In this document: positions 9,704 through 17,722 of the stretch, one piece after another
Position numbering within the stretch: the stretch's first letter is position 1
Layout: every line of letters begins with the position of its first letter
Assembly (NCBI GenBank): GCA_021811615.1
Contig: JAJZNW010000111.1
Coordinates: 460-34,792 of the forward strand
Source of the DNA: Bacteroidota bacterium
GTDB taxonomy: Bacteria; Bacteroidota; Ignavibacteria; Kryptoniales; JAKASW01
Direction of reading: 5' to 3'
DNA: 34,333 nt
Notes under the pieces: model-generated
What the model saw: the letters and a program-made list of their open reading frames with translations, nothing else
Told to the model about the DNA's origin: nothing
Database searches by the model: none
Position numbers and translations under genes: made by a program

Positions 9704-10963
9704 TCATGGCCTGGGCACATCAAGGCTATTCTGCAGTATCTTCACAAGGTCATCTACGTCATTCGGTTCCGGGATGACCCAGCGCGAGCCGAATATGAGT
9801 TTGGGAACGGCACCTTCGCCGCCCTGGAGGGTTTGTCCGAAGATATGAATGGAGGTCTTCATGTACCTTTTTATCCATGGGTCGGACAATGCTGCCTCGA
9901 ACTTACTTTGACCGACGAGTTCGATTGCTTCTGCCCTTGCGGCTTCAGGGCTTCGCGGGTGCCAGCTGTCGCCGGAATCGAACTCGTACATCCAACTATC
10001 GAACACCGTGAAGGAGTCACGATTGGCGACCCATACCGCCAGAGCAATCTTTGCCAGTTCGCACGAGTTCCTGAATTCACCCACGGTTCGGGCAACGTAG
10101 GGATTGCAATGTGAATTCAGCGGAGTCGGGCAGAGAGCAAACGCGAGCTTACCGTCGAAGCGGCGAATTGCCTCGTCGAGCATCAGGTGAAGCCTCTGGC
10201 AGTGGGGACAGTCGTAATCGAAAAGCAGCGTCACTATGTACGGCGCATTGGGAGATCCGATCATCGGCACGTTATGGTAATCAAATGCAGGCGGAACGCT
10301 TTGTGACTCCCCGTTGCTATAGACAGCCGGGGAGGAAATCGCCACCTGGCTCACCACGAGAAGACCGGCAAGAGCCAGGCCGATGAGAGCGGGGCTTATC
10401 ATTGGGAAGAGGCCGGAGATACGACGATGAGTGACCGTTGAAAAACTATTGACGGCCGCGGGATCGCTCTCAGACTCATCAGGCGGTTTGCTCTTGAATT
10501 CCTTGATCGCTCGCCAGACAATCAGTGCGGCCAACAGGAGTCCGGTTACATGCGTGCTCATACAGTAAACGCAGAAGTCACCTATCAGAGTTCTTTGCAC
10601 GTAGATAAACCACAAAGCACTTCCGGCCACCGAGCCTGCCAGGACAAGCAAAGAACTCCAGGCAAGGCGCCGGACCGGTGCCTCTGTAGACGCTCCGATA
10701 AACAGACCGGCAACCAGCATCGCCAGATACACTCCGACCGCCACACCACTGACAGGGACCACTCCCGCGATCCTGGACCACCGGCTGCCGAGCACCGTGT
10801 CACACGGACTTCCACCGCCGCATCCGGGCATAGACCCGCCGTTCATGTAATGCCAGCTAAGGATGGAACTCAAAACAAGAGCCAATATGTTCAATCCCGT
10901 CAACACCCAGCGCCACCAGGGCCACGAATGTCGACGCGGTGTTTTATTTTCGCGAGTAGACAA
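9704..10963 (-). CDS. VKOR-DsbA fusion, disulfide bond formation
   Basis: This 419-residue membrane protein fuses a vitamin K epoxide reductase domain (about 15-155, four TM helices) to a DsbA-like thioredoxin domain (about 228-415), with a further TM at 188-210 as linker. The VKOR part has the loop cysteines Cys48 and Cys54 and the active-site pair Cys131-Cys134 (FCVYCMSTH). The thioredoxin part has the CPHC motif at 252-255. In characterised VKOR systems electrons flow from the oxidised substrate protein through the thioredoxin domain and VKOR to quinone, so this single chain can replace DsbA plus DsbB. The start is TTG, with GGAGGAG just upstream. It lies downstream of the GH54 gene, separated from it by a terminator. 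That gene's product carries several conserved disulfides, which makes it a plausible client. Confidence 0.9.
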   Translation of the reverse strand: MSTRENKTPRRHSWPWWRWVLTGLNILALVLSSILSWHYMNGGSMPGCGGGSPCDTVLGSRWSRIAGVVPVSGVAVGVYLAMLVAGLFIGASTEAPVRRLAWSSLLVLAGSVAGSALWFIYVQRTLIGDFCVYCMSTHVTGLLLAALIVWRAIKEFKSKPPDESESDPAAVNSFSTVTHRRISGLFPMISPALIGLALAGLLVVSQVAISSPAVYSNGESQSVPPAFDYHNVPMIGSPNAPYIVTLLFDYDCPHCQRLHLMLDEAIRRFDGKLAFALCPTPLNSHCNPYVARTVGEFRNSCELAKIALAVWVANRDSFTVFDSWMYEFDSGDSWHPRSPEAARAEAIELVGQSKFEAALSDPWIKRYMKTSIHIFGQTLQGGEGAVPKLIFGSRWVIPEPNDVDDLVKILQNSLDVPRP

Positions 10964-10991
10964 AAACTCCTCCGACTATATCTCCAGATGG

Positions 10992-11028
10992 AAAACCCAG
11001 CGGTCTCCATCTGCCTGAGACCGCTGGG
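10992..11028 (-). terminator. Intrinsic terminator after the GH54 gene
   Basis: Perfect 12-bp arms CCCAGCGGTCTC (10996-11007) and GAGACCGCTGGG (11017-11028) enclose a 9-base loop. TTTT follows on the minus strand. It lies 40 bp past the GH54 stop codon and 30 bp before the VKOR-DsbA start, so the latter needs its own promoter or read-through. Confidence 0.8.
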
Positions 11029-11067
11029 TAGCGTGGACACTCTGACCGGATGATGCAGATGTGAACA

Positions 11068-14000
11068 CTATTGTTTCCTGAAATACTGGTTGGGTTCGCC
11101 CGGTGTGGGCAAATTGCTGACAACCTGCGCACCGTCGTCGTGAGCCCTGGTCAAAGGGCCAGTCAGCGTGATCCCACTGCCTGAGACCTGTGCACCGGAC
11201 TCGTGGGCGATGGTGAGCGGCTCGGCGACAGTAATCGAATCGACCGGCCTGATGAATTTGCCGTTGTCAAAGCGAGGGCGTCCGAAGAAAACGGATGCGA
11301 CGGTCGCGGTCTCGCGGCTGGCACCGTTGTCAACTGTAATAGTCTGGCCGGCGTGAAAACCTTCTGCGTTGGGGACTGCTATCTCTGTCGCGCCTACATT
11401 GGTGGCACTGCTCAAGGTGGTACCCCCTGGCGTACCGATAAATGCGATGACAGCGGTCTCTCTATTTGCGCCTCTGTCGATAATGATCTTCTGGCCGATG
11501 TCGAAACCGCCTACACTTGCGACCTTGATATTATCCGAACCGACTGTCGATTCAGCCGCAAGGGTAGTAGTGTTCTGCAGGTGAAAGTCCTCGCAGTTGC
11601 TGTTGTTGTCGGTGCCATCAGGGTAGCGCCCGGCACTTAAATCCGGCATGGCGGCGGGGCGACCGAAGAACCCGAAGCCTCTTCTCTCGGTAGGTACCGG
11701 TGCATAACATCCGCTCGCGCCTGGTCCGGAAGCGCCCTGGTAACCTTCTCCGACCCACGGGTCCACCATCCCGCCGTAGTTGAGACCGTCAACTACTTTC
11801 CCAGCCGCGTCACGCAACACCATGCTGCCGGCACTTGGAGAGAGAGCCGGACCTCCGAACCATTGGTTTGGCGCCGGACTTCCCTGGTAGCCCGCAGTCA
11901 GAACCTTCTGATCGCGTACAGCAGCATTAATCGCGTAGTTCCCTGCCAAGGGACGATTGAGTCTTATGCCTGTGCCCAGAGGTAAGACAGGCTGGTTACT
12001 CGCGGTAGGAAAGGCCAATGCCGGTTCAAAACTGATCCCCGTTCCTCTGTCGCTGAAAGGCAGATTGTCGGAATGGTTGAACTTCAAAGGTGCAGCAAGG
12101 TCGAGTCCCGTGCCAAGGTCAGTGATCGGACCATAGTAGCCTTTACGGACTGTCGGCGTGCCGACGTGTGTCACAGTAACCCATTCAATCCCGTGGCCTT
12201 TGCTGTCGATGTCCAGCCTGATTCTGTCACCGACTGAGATGTCGGCAACTGAGGACACCTTTATGTTGGTTTCGCCGGCTTTCGCGTCTGCTGTCAGATA
12301 ATCCTGCACACCCGGCTTTCCAACCTTGGTGATGGTCACTACCTCGTACTTCTCAACAGATCTGCCGACAACAGGGTAAGTCGCGCCATATCCAATGGCC
12401 ATCTTCTCTCCGACTTTGAAGCCGTTTACACCAGCAACTGGAATGTTCTTCGAGCCGGCCGGTATTGTAATCACCGGACCGTTGGGAAGAGGCTGCCAGA
12501 CAGTTGTAGGAGTGCCTGGTTCAAACGGAGGGCCAAACCGAAAACGTGTATTGGGTTCACCAATGCCCACCGCTGTGCCGACTGTCTCAATTGTGCGGAT
12601 TTCCCTGTTTCGACCATCGCCGATTTCGATCTTATCGCCAACCGACATGCCGGTTATATTTCTGACGTAGATGGTGGACTCACCTTTCTTCGCAGGGACT
12701 GCCAGGCCTGAATTAGACAGCCCCAGTAGATAGAACCCCCGCGCGGCCAGCTTCGTCCCCGACGGAATTTTCACCGGAGAGAAGACCGGCAGCCCGGTTG
12801 GACGGATGGTCAAAGTCCAGTTGGAGATATTGACGGCGCTGTTGCCGGCGTTATAGAGTTCGATGAACGAGTCGGTCGCGTTTCTGGTTGAGCCGTCGCC
12901 GACGCGGAACTCGTTAATCCTGATCGGGCTGACGTTTCGCACCTTTTCAGCCATCGACACTGATTGCTTCATTCCGCTCGTTACATTCATCCACGAAGCG
13001 TCACCGTCCAAATCGCCGTTGAAAGACTTTGATCCGGAAGTGACCGTGAAAGTTGCTTCTACACTTACATCGGGTGCAATTGAATGAGCAAACTTCTTTG
13101 AATTTTCATTTGAGCCCAGGACCACGGACTTCCAGCCCTTCGGTACCGAAATACGGAGTGTCAGGTCTTTCACCGGCTGGCCGGTGGTATTCGTGAAGGT
13201 CAGGGTCGTGTTTTGCGAGGATCGAGGTGAAAATGTCTGGAGTCCCGGAGGCGCGGCAATCGCATTCGCCGGAGCGATGCTCAGGCTTGAGACGTTGTAT
13301 CCAGCAGCCACGATGTTTGCTTGAATTTCCTGGTTGGTTTTCTGCGAAGGATAAGTGCCTCCAACAGTTATTGCGCCTTCGTAGAAAGTGCCCGCGGAGC
13401 CGTTGCTGTTATCGCCCCCGTTGCCAAGGACGATGGCTCCCTGCTTACGCATCGGATCATAGCTTTTGTCGACGCGGGGCCCGTCGAACATGATACTCAA
13501 GTCGCCGTGCTGCGCATTGCCGCCCATCGTTCTCCAGTGGTGCGGCTCGCCGTCCGCCATTGCAGTTACGAAGTGCCATGGGATGCTCGGTAAATCCGCG
13601 CAGTACTTATTGCTCGGAGACGGATTCGCACATCCAACAAGATTGTTTTCCTGGTCGGTCATGATCCATGGGCCGGGGACCTGCCCGTGATACCAGTAAT
13701 TGGCGTCGCCATAGTACATGGTCTCCATGGTACCGGCGCCATCGTCGTGGCTGTCGATCTCGGCATTGCCGTAGTCGAAACAGCACCCGTTGTTGTAGTG
13801 AAGACCGTTAAGGACCCAATACTCGCCTTCGGCCTGATCGTCGACTGCGGTTCCCTTGGGATCGTCAAGACGCAAACCCATACCCGGCTCAATGAAGACG
13901 CCGTAGACCTTGTGTCCCATGATTGTGACGGGTGCCATATTTGCAAGCGGGAGATTGTTGAATCCGCCCATGGCCGGGCCGCTGAATGCGCCGCGGGGCG

Positions 14001-14388
14001 CCTGGACGAGATTGTTGCCATGGCCCGACTGGTCGTAAATAACGGTGATCCAGCAGTATGTATTGGCACAAAATGCGTCTTGCGCCGCCGCATCGGCGTA
14101 TCCTCCGGGATTACCTGGGCTGGGCTGGACTACTCCAATGTTCAACGTCTTTCCGTCAGACTGACGCATAACCTGGTAGAGCGGTCCGTTATAGGATGCA
14201 TACAATGCACGCGTTGTGCTGTGGGCGGCAACGCAAGGGGTCCCCGCTGCGGCAAGGATATCGCAAGGGCCTTCCGGTCTCGGGGGAATGGCACCGTGGT
14301 TTGCCCCGGACATCGCTATCATCATCATGGCAACGGGCAGAACGAGCGCCATCCCGAGAAGGACCACAAGTCTACTTTTGTTATTCAT
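11068..14388 (-). CDS. GH54 alpha-L-arabinofuranosidase with NEW3-like and repeat-interrupted lamin-tail domains
   Basis: This 1106-residue secreted protein has an N-terminal hydrophobic segment (6-30). Residues 38-368 are a GH54 (AbfB) catalytic domain, closely matching the Aspergillus enzyme: PCDI...GTPCVAAHSTTRALY, the vicinal cysteines Cys202-Cys203 (GCCFDYGNAE), nucleophile Glu247 (WIMTDQEN) and acid/base Asp326 (GGDNSNG). Residues 380-450 resemble a NEW3 domain. From 488 a lamin-tail domain starts (RINEFRVGDG...FIELYNAG). It is broken twice by copies of a repeat of about 40 residues (G.TNIKV..V.GF.VG..I.ID.G...E..TV..VG) at about 567-605, 640-690, 703-745, 945-985 and 997-1035. It closes with PTPGEPNQY at 1094-1102. 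The CBM42 usual in fungal GH54 is absent. GGAGAA precedes the ATG. It removes terminal arabinofuranose; the extra domains probably fix it to the cell or substrate. Confidence 0.88.
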   Translation of the reverse strand: MNNKSRLVVLLGMALVLPVAMMMIAMSGANHGAIPPRPEGPCDILAAAGTPCVAAHSTTRALYASYNGPLYQVMRQSDGKTLNIGVVQPSPGNPGGYADAAAQDAFCANTYCWITVIYDQSGHGNNLVQAPRGAFSGPAMGGFNNLPLANMAPVTIMGHKVYGVFIEPGMGLRLDDPKGTAVDDQAEGEYWVLNGLHYNNGCCFDYGNAEIDSHDDGAGTMETMYYGDANYWYHGQVPGPWIMTDQENNLVGCANPSPSNKYCADLPSIPWHFVTAMADGEPHHWRTMGGNAQHGDLSIMFDGPRVDKSYDPMRKQGAIVLGNGGDNSNGSAGTFYEGAITVGGTYPSQKTNQEIQANIVAAGYNVSSLSIAPANAIAAPPGLQTFSPRSSQNTTLTFTNTTGQPVKDLTLRISVPKGWKSVVLGSNENSKKFAHSIAPDVSVEATFTVTSGSKSFNGDLDGDASWMNVTSGMKQSVSMAEKVRNVSPIRINEFRVGDGSTRNATDSFIELYNAGNSAVNISNWTLTIRPTGLPVFSPVKIPSGTKLAARGFYLLGLSNSGLAVPAKKGESTIYVRNITGMSVGDKIEIGDGRNREIRTIETVGTAVGIGEPNTRFRFGPPFEPGTPTTVWQPLPNGPVITIPAGSKNIPVAGVNGFKVGEKMAIGYGATYPVVGRSVEKYEVVTITKVGKPGVQDYLTADAKAGETNIKVSSVADISVGDRIRLDIDSKGHGIEWVTVTHVGTPTVRKGYYGPITDLGTGLDLAAPLKFNHSDNLPFSDRGTGISFEPALAFPTASNQPVLPLGTGIRLNRPLAGNYAINAAVRDQKVLTAGYQGSPAPNQWFGGPALSPSAGSMVLRDAAGKVVDGLNYGGMVDPWVGEGYQGASGPGASGCYAPVPTERRGFGFFGRPAAMPDLSAGRYPDGTDNNSNCEDFHLQNTTTLAAESTVGSDNIKVASVGGFDIGQKIIIDRGANRETAVIAFIGTPGGTTLSSATNVGATEIAVPNAEGFHAGQTITVDNGASRETATVASVFFGRPRFDNGKFIRPVDSITVAEPLTIAHESGAQVSGSGITLTGPLTRAHDDGAQVVSNLPTPGEPNQYFRKQ

Positions 14389-14468
14389 AATTGTTCTCCG
14401 GTTTCACTGCAATTGATTCTTGATTAGTTCTGGGTCAAAATCAAATAAAGAGCCAATGAACATCCTAT

Positions 14469-14481
14469 CTTTGACTCAAAG
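14469..14481. promoter_or_regulatory. Palindrome CTTTGACTCAAAG upstream of the GH54 gene
   Basis: Perfect 6-bp arms surround one base, 80 bp upstream of the GH54 start in the 116-bp gap before it. It could be an operator or overlap a promoter. There is no direct evidence beyond symmetry and position. Confidence 0.25.
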
Positions 14482-14504
14482 ACCTGATCCGGTCGATTTT
14501 CCAT

Positions 14505-16052
14505 TCAGCGCATTGAATCCTCCAGCACTCTTTTCAACACACTTAATTTCTCACGGCTCATGACTGGCCGCGGTGCCATCTTGTCGCCCAATTCCATTAT
14601 CCTTCCCGGTGTCTCCTTGAAGGCCGGCCACTCGGGAAGCCCCTTCCCGTTCGGATTTCCTGTTGTAATAAAATTTACCCAATATCCTGACATAACACGC
14701 TCCAGGTTCCTATCCTCCGCCTTCCACGGCCGGTCTGATTCGTTCAGGTTGTCGAATACGTACGGCAGCTCGGATGAGTGGAATGTCTCATAGCGCTCTT
14801 CAGTGGCCCCCGGCTGGGGATGCCTGAACAGGTACATATATAGATTCGTCTTCCCTGTCCTCTCGCGTTCTTTGGCCCAGATATACATCGAAACCAGGAA
14901 AATATCTCGCTCGAATTTCTTCTGTGACACGGCAGCTTCAGCGCTCGTCGAAGCCGGATAAAGCTTTAGGATTTCATCAGCCAACATGCCCGCCTGTCGT
15001 CTCACCTGTTCCCGGAATTCTACTGCAGGAATTTTTCCGTAGTTGCCCATGAAACTCCATTCATTTGCAACCCAGCCGGCAATGGTAGGAACATCATTCT
15101 GTTCGCCAAGTCTGAAGATTTCATCGACTTTTTTTGGTAAAAACCACCCGTCCAGTACCGGGAGGAAGTGATAGCTGTTATTTGTAGAATCGAGTAATTC
15201 AGATGCCGGCATGGCTCTTAATTCAGCCAACGAAGAGACGCCCATGGCTTTCTCGAAACTTTCTCCGTATTGTTCACCCGTCTTCAGACTTTCTTCCAGG
15301 CCGTTCCTGAAGTCCGTGGGACTTTCTGCGATTGCCCGGACGAATAGCCCCTTCGCCAGCGGCGATGCAGTCAGGTACATTATGGACAATGCACCTGCCG
15401 ACTGTCCCATTATCGTAACCCGGCTCGGGTCGCCTCCGAAGGCGGAGATATTTTTATGAACCCATTTAAGCGCAGCCAATTGATCCAGCAATCCATAATT
15501 GCCGGAGGAATGATGTTTCGATTCCTTCGTCAATGACGGAAGCGCAAGAAATCCGAACACACCGACCCTGTAGTTGATCGTTACTACGACCAATCCCTTC
15601 TTCGCCAGGTTTTTACCGTTGTACACCGGCACGTCGCCGGATCCGCCGGTAAACGCGCCGCCGGGAATGTACACCAACACAGGGCGTCTCTCGCCCGGCG
15701 ATTTTGCTGCGGTCCATATGTTGAGGTACAGGCAATTTTCACTCACCTCACCCTTGGGCATATACGCCGAAGTCCATGGTCCATATGTGGGAAACATCAC
15801 CTGCACAGGGTTCGCCGCAAACTTGTCCGCCTTTCTCACACCCTTCCAGTGAGCCGGGGGACGAGGCGCACGCCAGCGCAGGTTACCGACAGGCGGCGCA
15901 GCATATGGAACACCTTTGTAAACCGTTACTCCATCTTCGAGTGTGCCCTGCAATAATCCTTGTTCAACTCTTACGGGCGCAGGCTGTTTGGCGAAGGCAA
16001 TTCCGGCAGTAAAGATTAAAGACAATGCGATCGACGAAATCATATACTTCAT
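14505..16052 (-). CDS. Secreted type-B carboxylesterase, downstream copy
   Basis: This 515-residue PF00135 alpha/beta-hydrolase has a signal peptide (1-21, MKYMISSIALSLIFTAGIAFA). The order of motifs is typical of the family: ENCLYLNIW at about 105-113, the oxyanion stretch YIPGGAFTGGSG, nucleophile Ser218 in GQSAG, acid Glu331 in WVANEWSF and His425 in FHSSELPYVF. The usual elbow GESAGG reads GQSAGA here, which is tolerated but less common. AAGGA precedes the ATG. It lies 56 bp downstream of a clear paralogue, and both mature proteins start KQPAPVRV, so this is a tandem duplication. The substrate is unknown. In this setting it may remove acetyl or other acyl groups, or 4-O-methylglucuronate-type esters, from hemicellulose. 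Confidence 0.88.
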   Translation of the reverse strand: MKYMISSIALSLIFTAGIAFAKQPAPVRVEQGLLQGTLEDGVTVYKGVPYAAPPVGNLRWRAPRPPAHWKGVRKADKFAANPVQVMFPTYGPWTSAYMPKGEVSENCLYLNIWTAAKSPGERRPVLVYIPGGAFTGGSGDVPVYNGKNLAKKGLVVVTINYRVGVFGFLALPSLTKESKHHSSGNYGLLDQLAALKWVHKNISAFGGDPSRVTIMGQSAGALSIMYLTASPLAKGLFVRAIAESPTDFRNGLEESLKTGEQYGESFEKAMGVSSLAELRAMPASELLDSTNNSYHFLPVLDGWFLPKKVDEIFRLGEQNDVPTIAGWVANEWSFMGNYGKIPAVEFREQVRRQAGMLADEILKLYPASTSAEAAVSQKKFERDIFLVSMYIWAKERERTGKTNLYMYLFRHPQPGATEERYETFHSSELPYVFDNLNESDRPWKAEDRNLERVMSGYWVNFITTGNPNGKGLPEWPAFKETPGRIMELGDKMAPRPVMSREKLSVLKRVLEDSMR

Positions 16053-16108
16053 TCGACATATCCTTTCCTTAGAATATCGGCTCTCATCAGCTTATCGATA
16101 ACAGGTCA

Positions 16109-17677
16109 CTACTTTGCCCACGCCTTCCCTGCCGGCGTAAGACGCCACTTGAAATATGCGTTCAATGCCTTGAGTCCTTTGATGCTCGGCACCGGTCCGG
16201 TGTGCGGGGTGCTGTGAAAATACATCACGACAGGATGGGCATTACTGAATGCGGGCCACCTGGGGACTCCCTTCCCGTTGGGATCGCCGTACTTCGCAAA
16301 GTTCGTCCAGTATGTAGCCATATCCTCAGAGATTCGCCGGTCCGCCTTCGTGACATTAGGGTTCGAACGACCAAGATGCTCGAAGACGTAAGCCACTTCC
16401 TGACCATGCGGCGAGCCGTATCCATACTGAGGCGAGTCTTTCGGATAGTCTGGATGTTGATCGAAGTAGTAGAGATAAGCTTTGTGCTTCCCCTTCTCCG
16501 ACTCAAGCCGCGCCCAGGTCCATGTGTGCCACCCGAAGGCCGCGTCGCGTGTCAGATCTCGCGCGGATTTCGGCACCACTGTTCCCACGCCCGCGGGATA
16601 AGCATCGAGAAGACTCTTCGCAAACGGACCGTATCGTTTCTCAGTCTCGGCAATGTACTGCTCGTTTGTTTTTGGAGGATTGAAGCTTGCACCCTCGTCC
16701 GAGTTGTAGCCGACGAGGATAGGCGTGTCGTTGAATCGCCTCTCTTCATAAAGGGTGTATTGATCGGCGGGAAGTACCCAGCCATCCAATATCGGCCACG
16801 CCATTCCCGGTCCGAACCGGGACGGCGGAAGTTTGTCGGCGGGAATCTTTCGCAGCTGTGCGATCGATGAAACTCCTGCCTTCTTTAGGTATGCTGCACC
16901 GTCGCGTTCCGCCTCGGCCAGGGTTTTCAGGTTCTCGCCCGGATAAGTTGTTTCCCGTGTAGGCCCGAAATTGCCGCCACTCTCCGACATTGCACCCTGG
17001 AAAAGTCCTTTTGCCAGCGGAGACGCGCAAAGCATGCTGACGGCAATTCCGCCGGCCGACTCGCCGAAGATTGTGACGCGGTGTGGGTTGCCGCCGAACG
17101 CCGCAATATTTTTTTGCACCCATTTGAGTCCGGCTATCATGTCCAGTATGCCGTAGTTCCCTGAAACGTGATGCGGACTCTCCGCGCTGAGCTCCGAATC
17201 CGCCAGGAAGCCAAGCTCCCCGAGACGGTAGGCGATACTGACGAACACCACGCCTTTTCTGGCCAGGTCTGCGCCATTGTACATCGGGTCGGAGGTCGAG
17301 CCGAAGTTGAATGCGCCTCCGAATATCCAAACGAGTACCGGAAGGTGATCGCTTGCAGATTTTGCCGGCGTCCAGACGTTCAGGTACAGACAGTCCTCAC
17401 TCATGTCAGCGCCTTTCCCCGATCCTTGAATGGGAGACGGACAAAACTTGTCAGCTTCCCTTACACCCTGCCATTTCGCGGCAGGCTGAGGCGGTCGCCA
17501 TCGGAGGTTACCGACAGGCGGCGCAGCAAACGGAATGCCTTTGTAAACAGTCAAACCGTTTTCGTACGTTCCCTGCAGCAATCCATCCGCAACTCTGACG
17601 GGCGCGGGCTGCTTTGCCATGGCAAGCCCTGTTGAAAAGATCGCCAGCATCGCCACAAAAAGAGTCTTGTTCCTCAT
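16109..17677 (-). CDS. Secreted type-B carboxylesterase, upstream copy
   Basis: The product is 522 residues from the ATG at 17677, chosen because GGAGGG lies 9 bp upstream. A start six codons earlier would overlap that site. Features are a signal peptide (1-21), SEDCLYLNVW, the oxyanion stretch FGGAFNFGS, Ser207 in GESAGG, Glu328 in NSDEGASF and His424 in SPHGQEVAYVF, all as in PF00135 enzymes of about 500-550 residues. Its catalytic motifs are closer to the family consensus than those of the copy next to it. It sits 45 bp downstream of the GH31 gene, so both esterases are probably co-transcribed with the glycosidases and help deacylate the same polymer. Confidence 0.9.
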   Translation of the reverse strand: MRNKTLFVAMLAIFSTGLAMAKQPAPVRVADGLLQGTYENGLTVYKGIPFAAPPVGNLRWRPPQPAAKWQGVREADKFCPSPIQGSGKGADMSEDCLYLNVWTPAKSASDHLPVLVWIFGGAFNFGSTSDPMYNGADLARKGVVFVSIAYRLGELGFLADSELSAESPHHVSGNYGILDMIAGLKWVQKNIAAFGGNPHRVTIFGESAGGIAVSMLCASPLAKGLFQGAMSESGGNFGPTRETTYPGENLKTLAEAERDGAAYLKKAGVSSIAQLRKIPADKLPPSRFGPGMAWPILDGWVLPADQYTLYEERRFNDTPILVGYNSDEGASFNPPKTNEQYIAETEKRYGPFAKSLLDAYPAGVGTVVPKSARDLTRDAAFGWHTWTWARLESEKGKHKAYLYYFDQHPDYPKDSPQYGYGSPHGQEVAYVFEHLGRSNPNVTKADRRISEDMATYWTNFAKYGDPNGKGVPRWPAFSNAHPVVMYFHSTPHTGPVPSIKGLKALNAYFKWRLTPAGKAWAK

Positions 17678-17722
17678 GAGTTTATTTCCCTCCATTCAGC
17701 GTGAAGTCTCCGTGTCCCATAG

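Noticed and set aside
13687..14427. 246-codon plus-strand open frame
   Set aside because: It is antisense to the GH54 catalytic domain and shows no domain of its own.
16202..16870. 222-codon plus-strand open frame
   Set aside because: It is antisense to the carboxylesterase gene, whose catalytic triad is intact.
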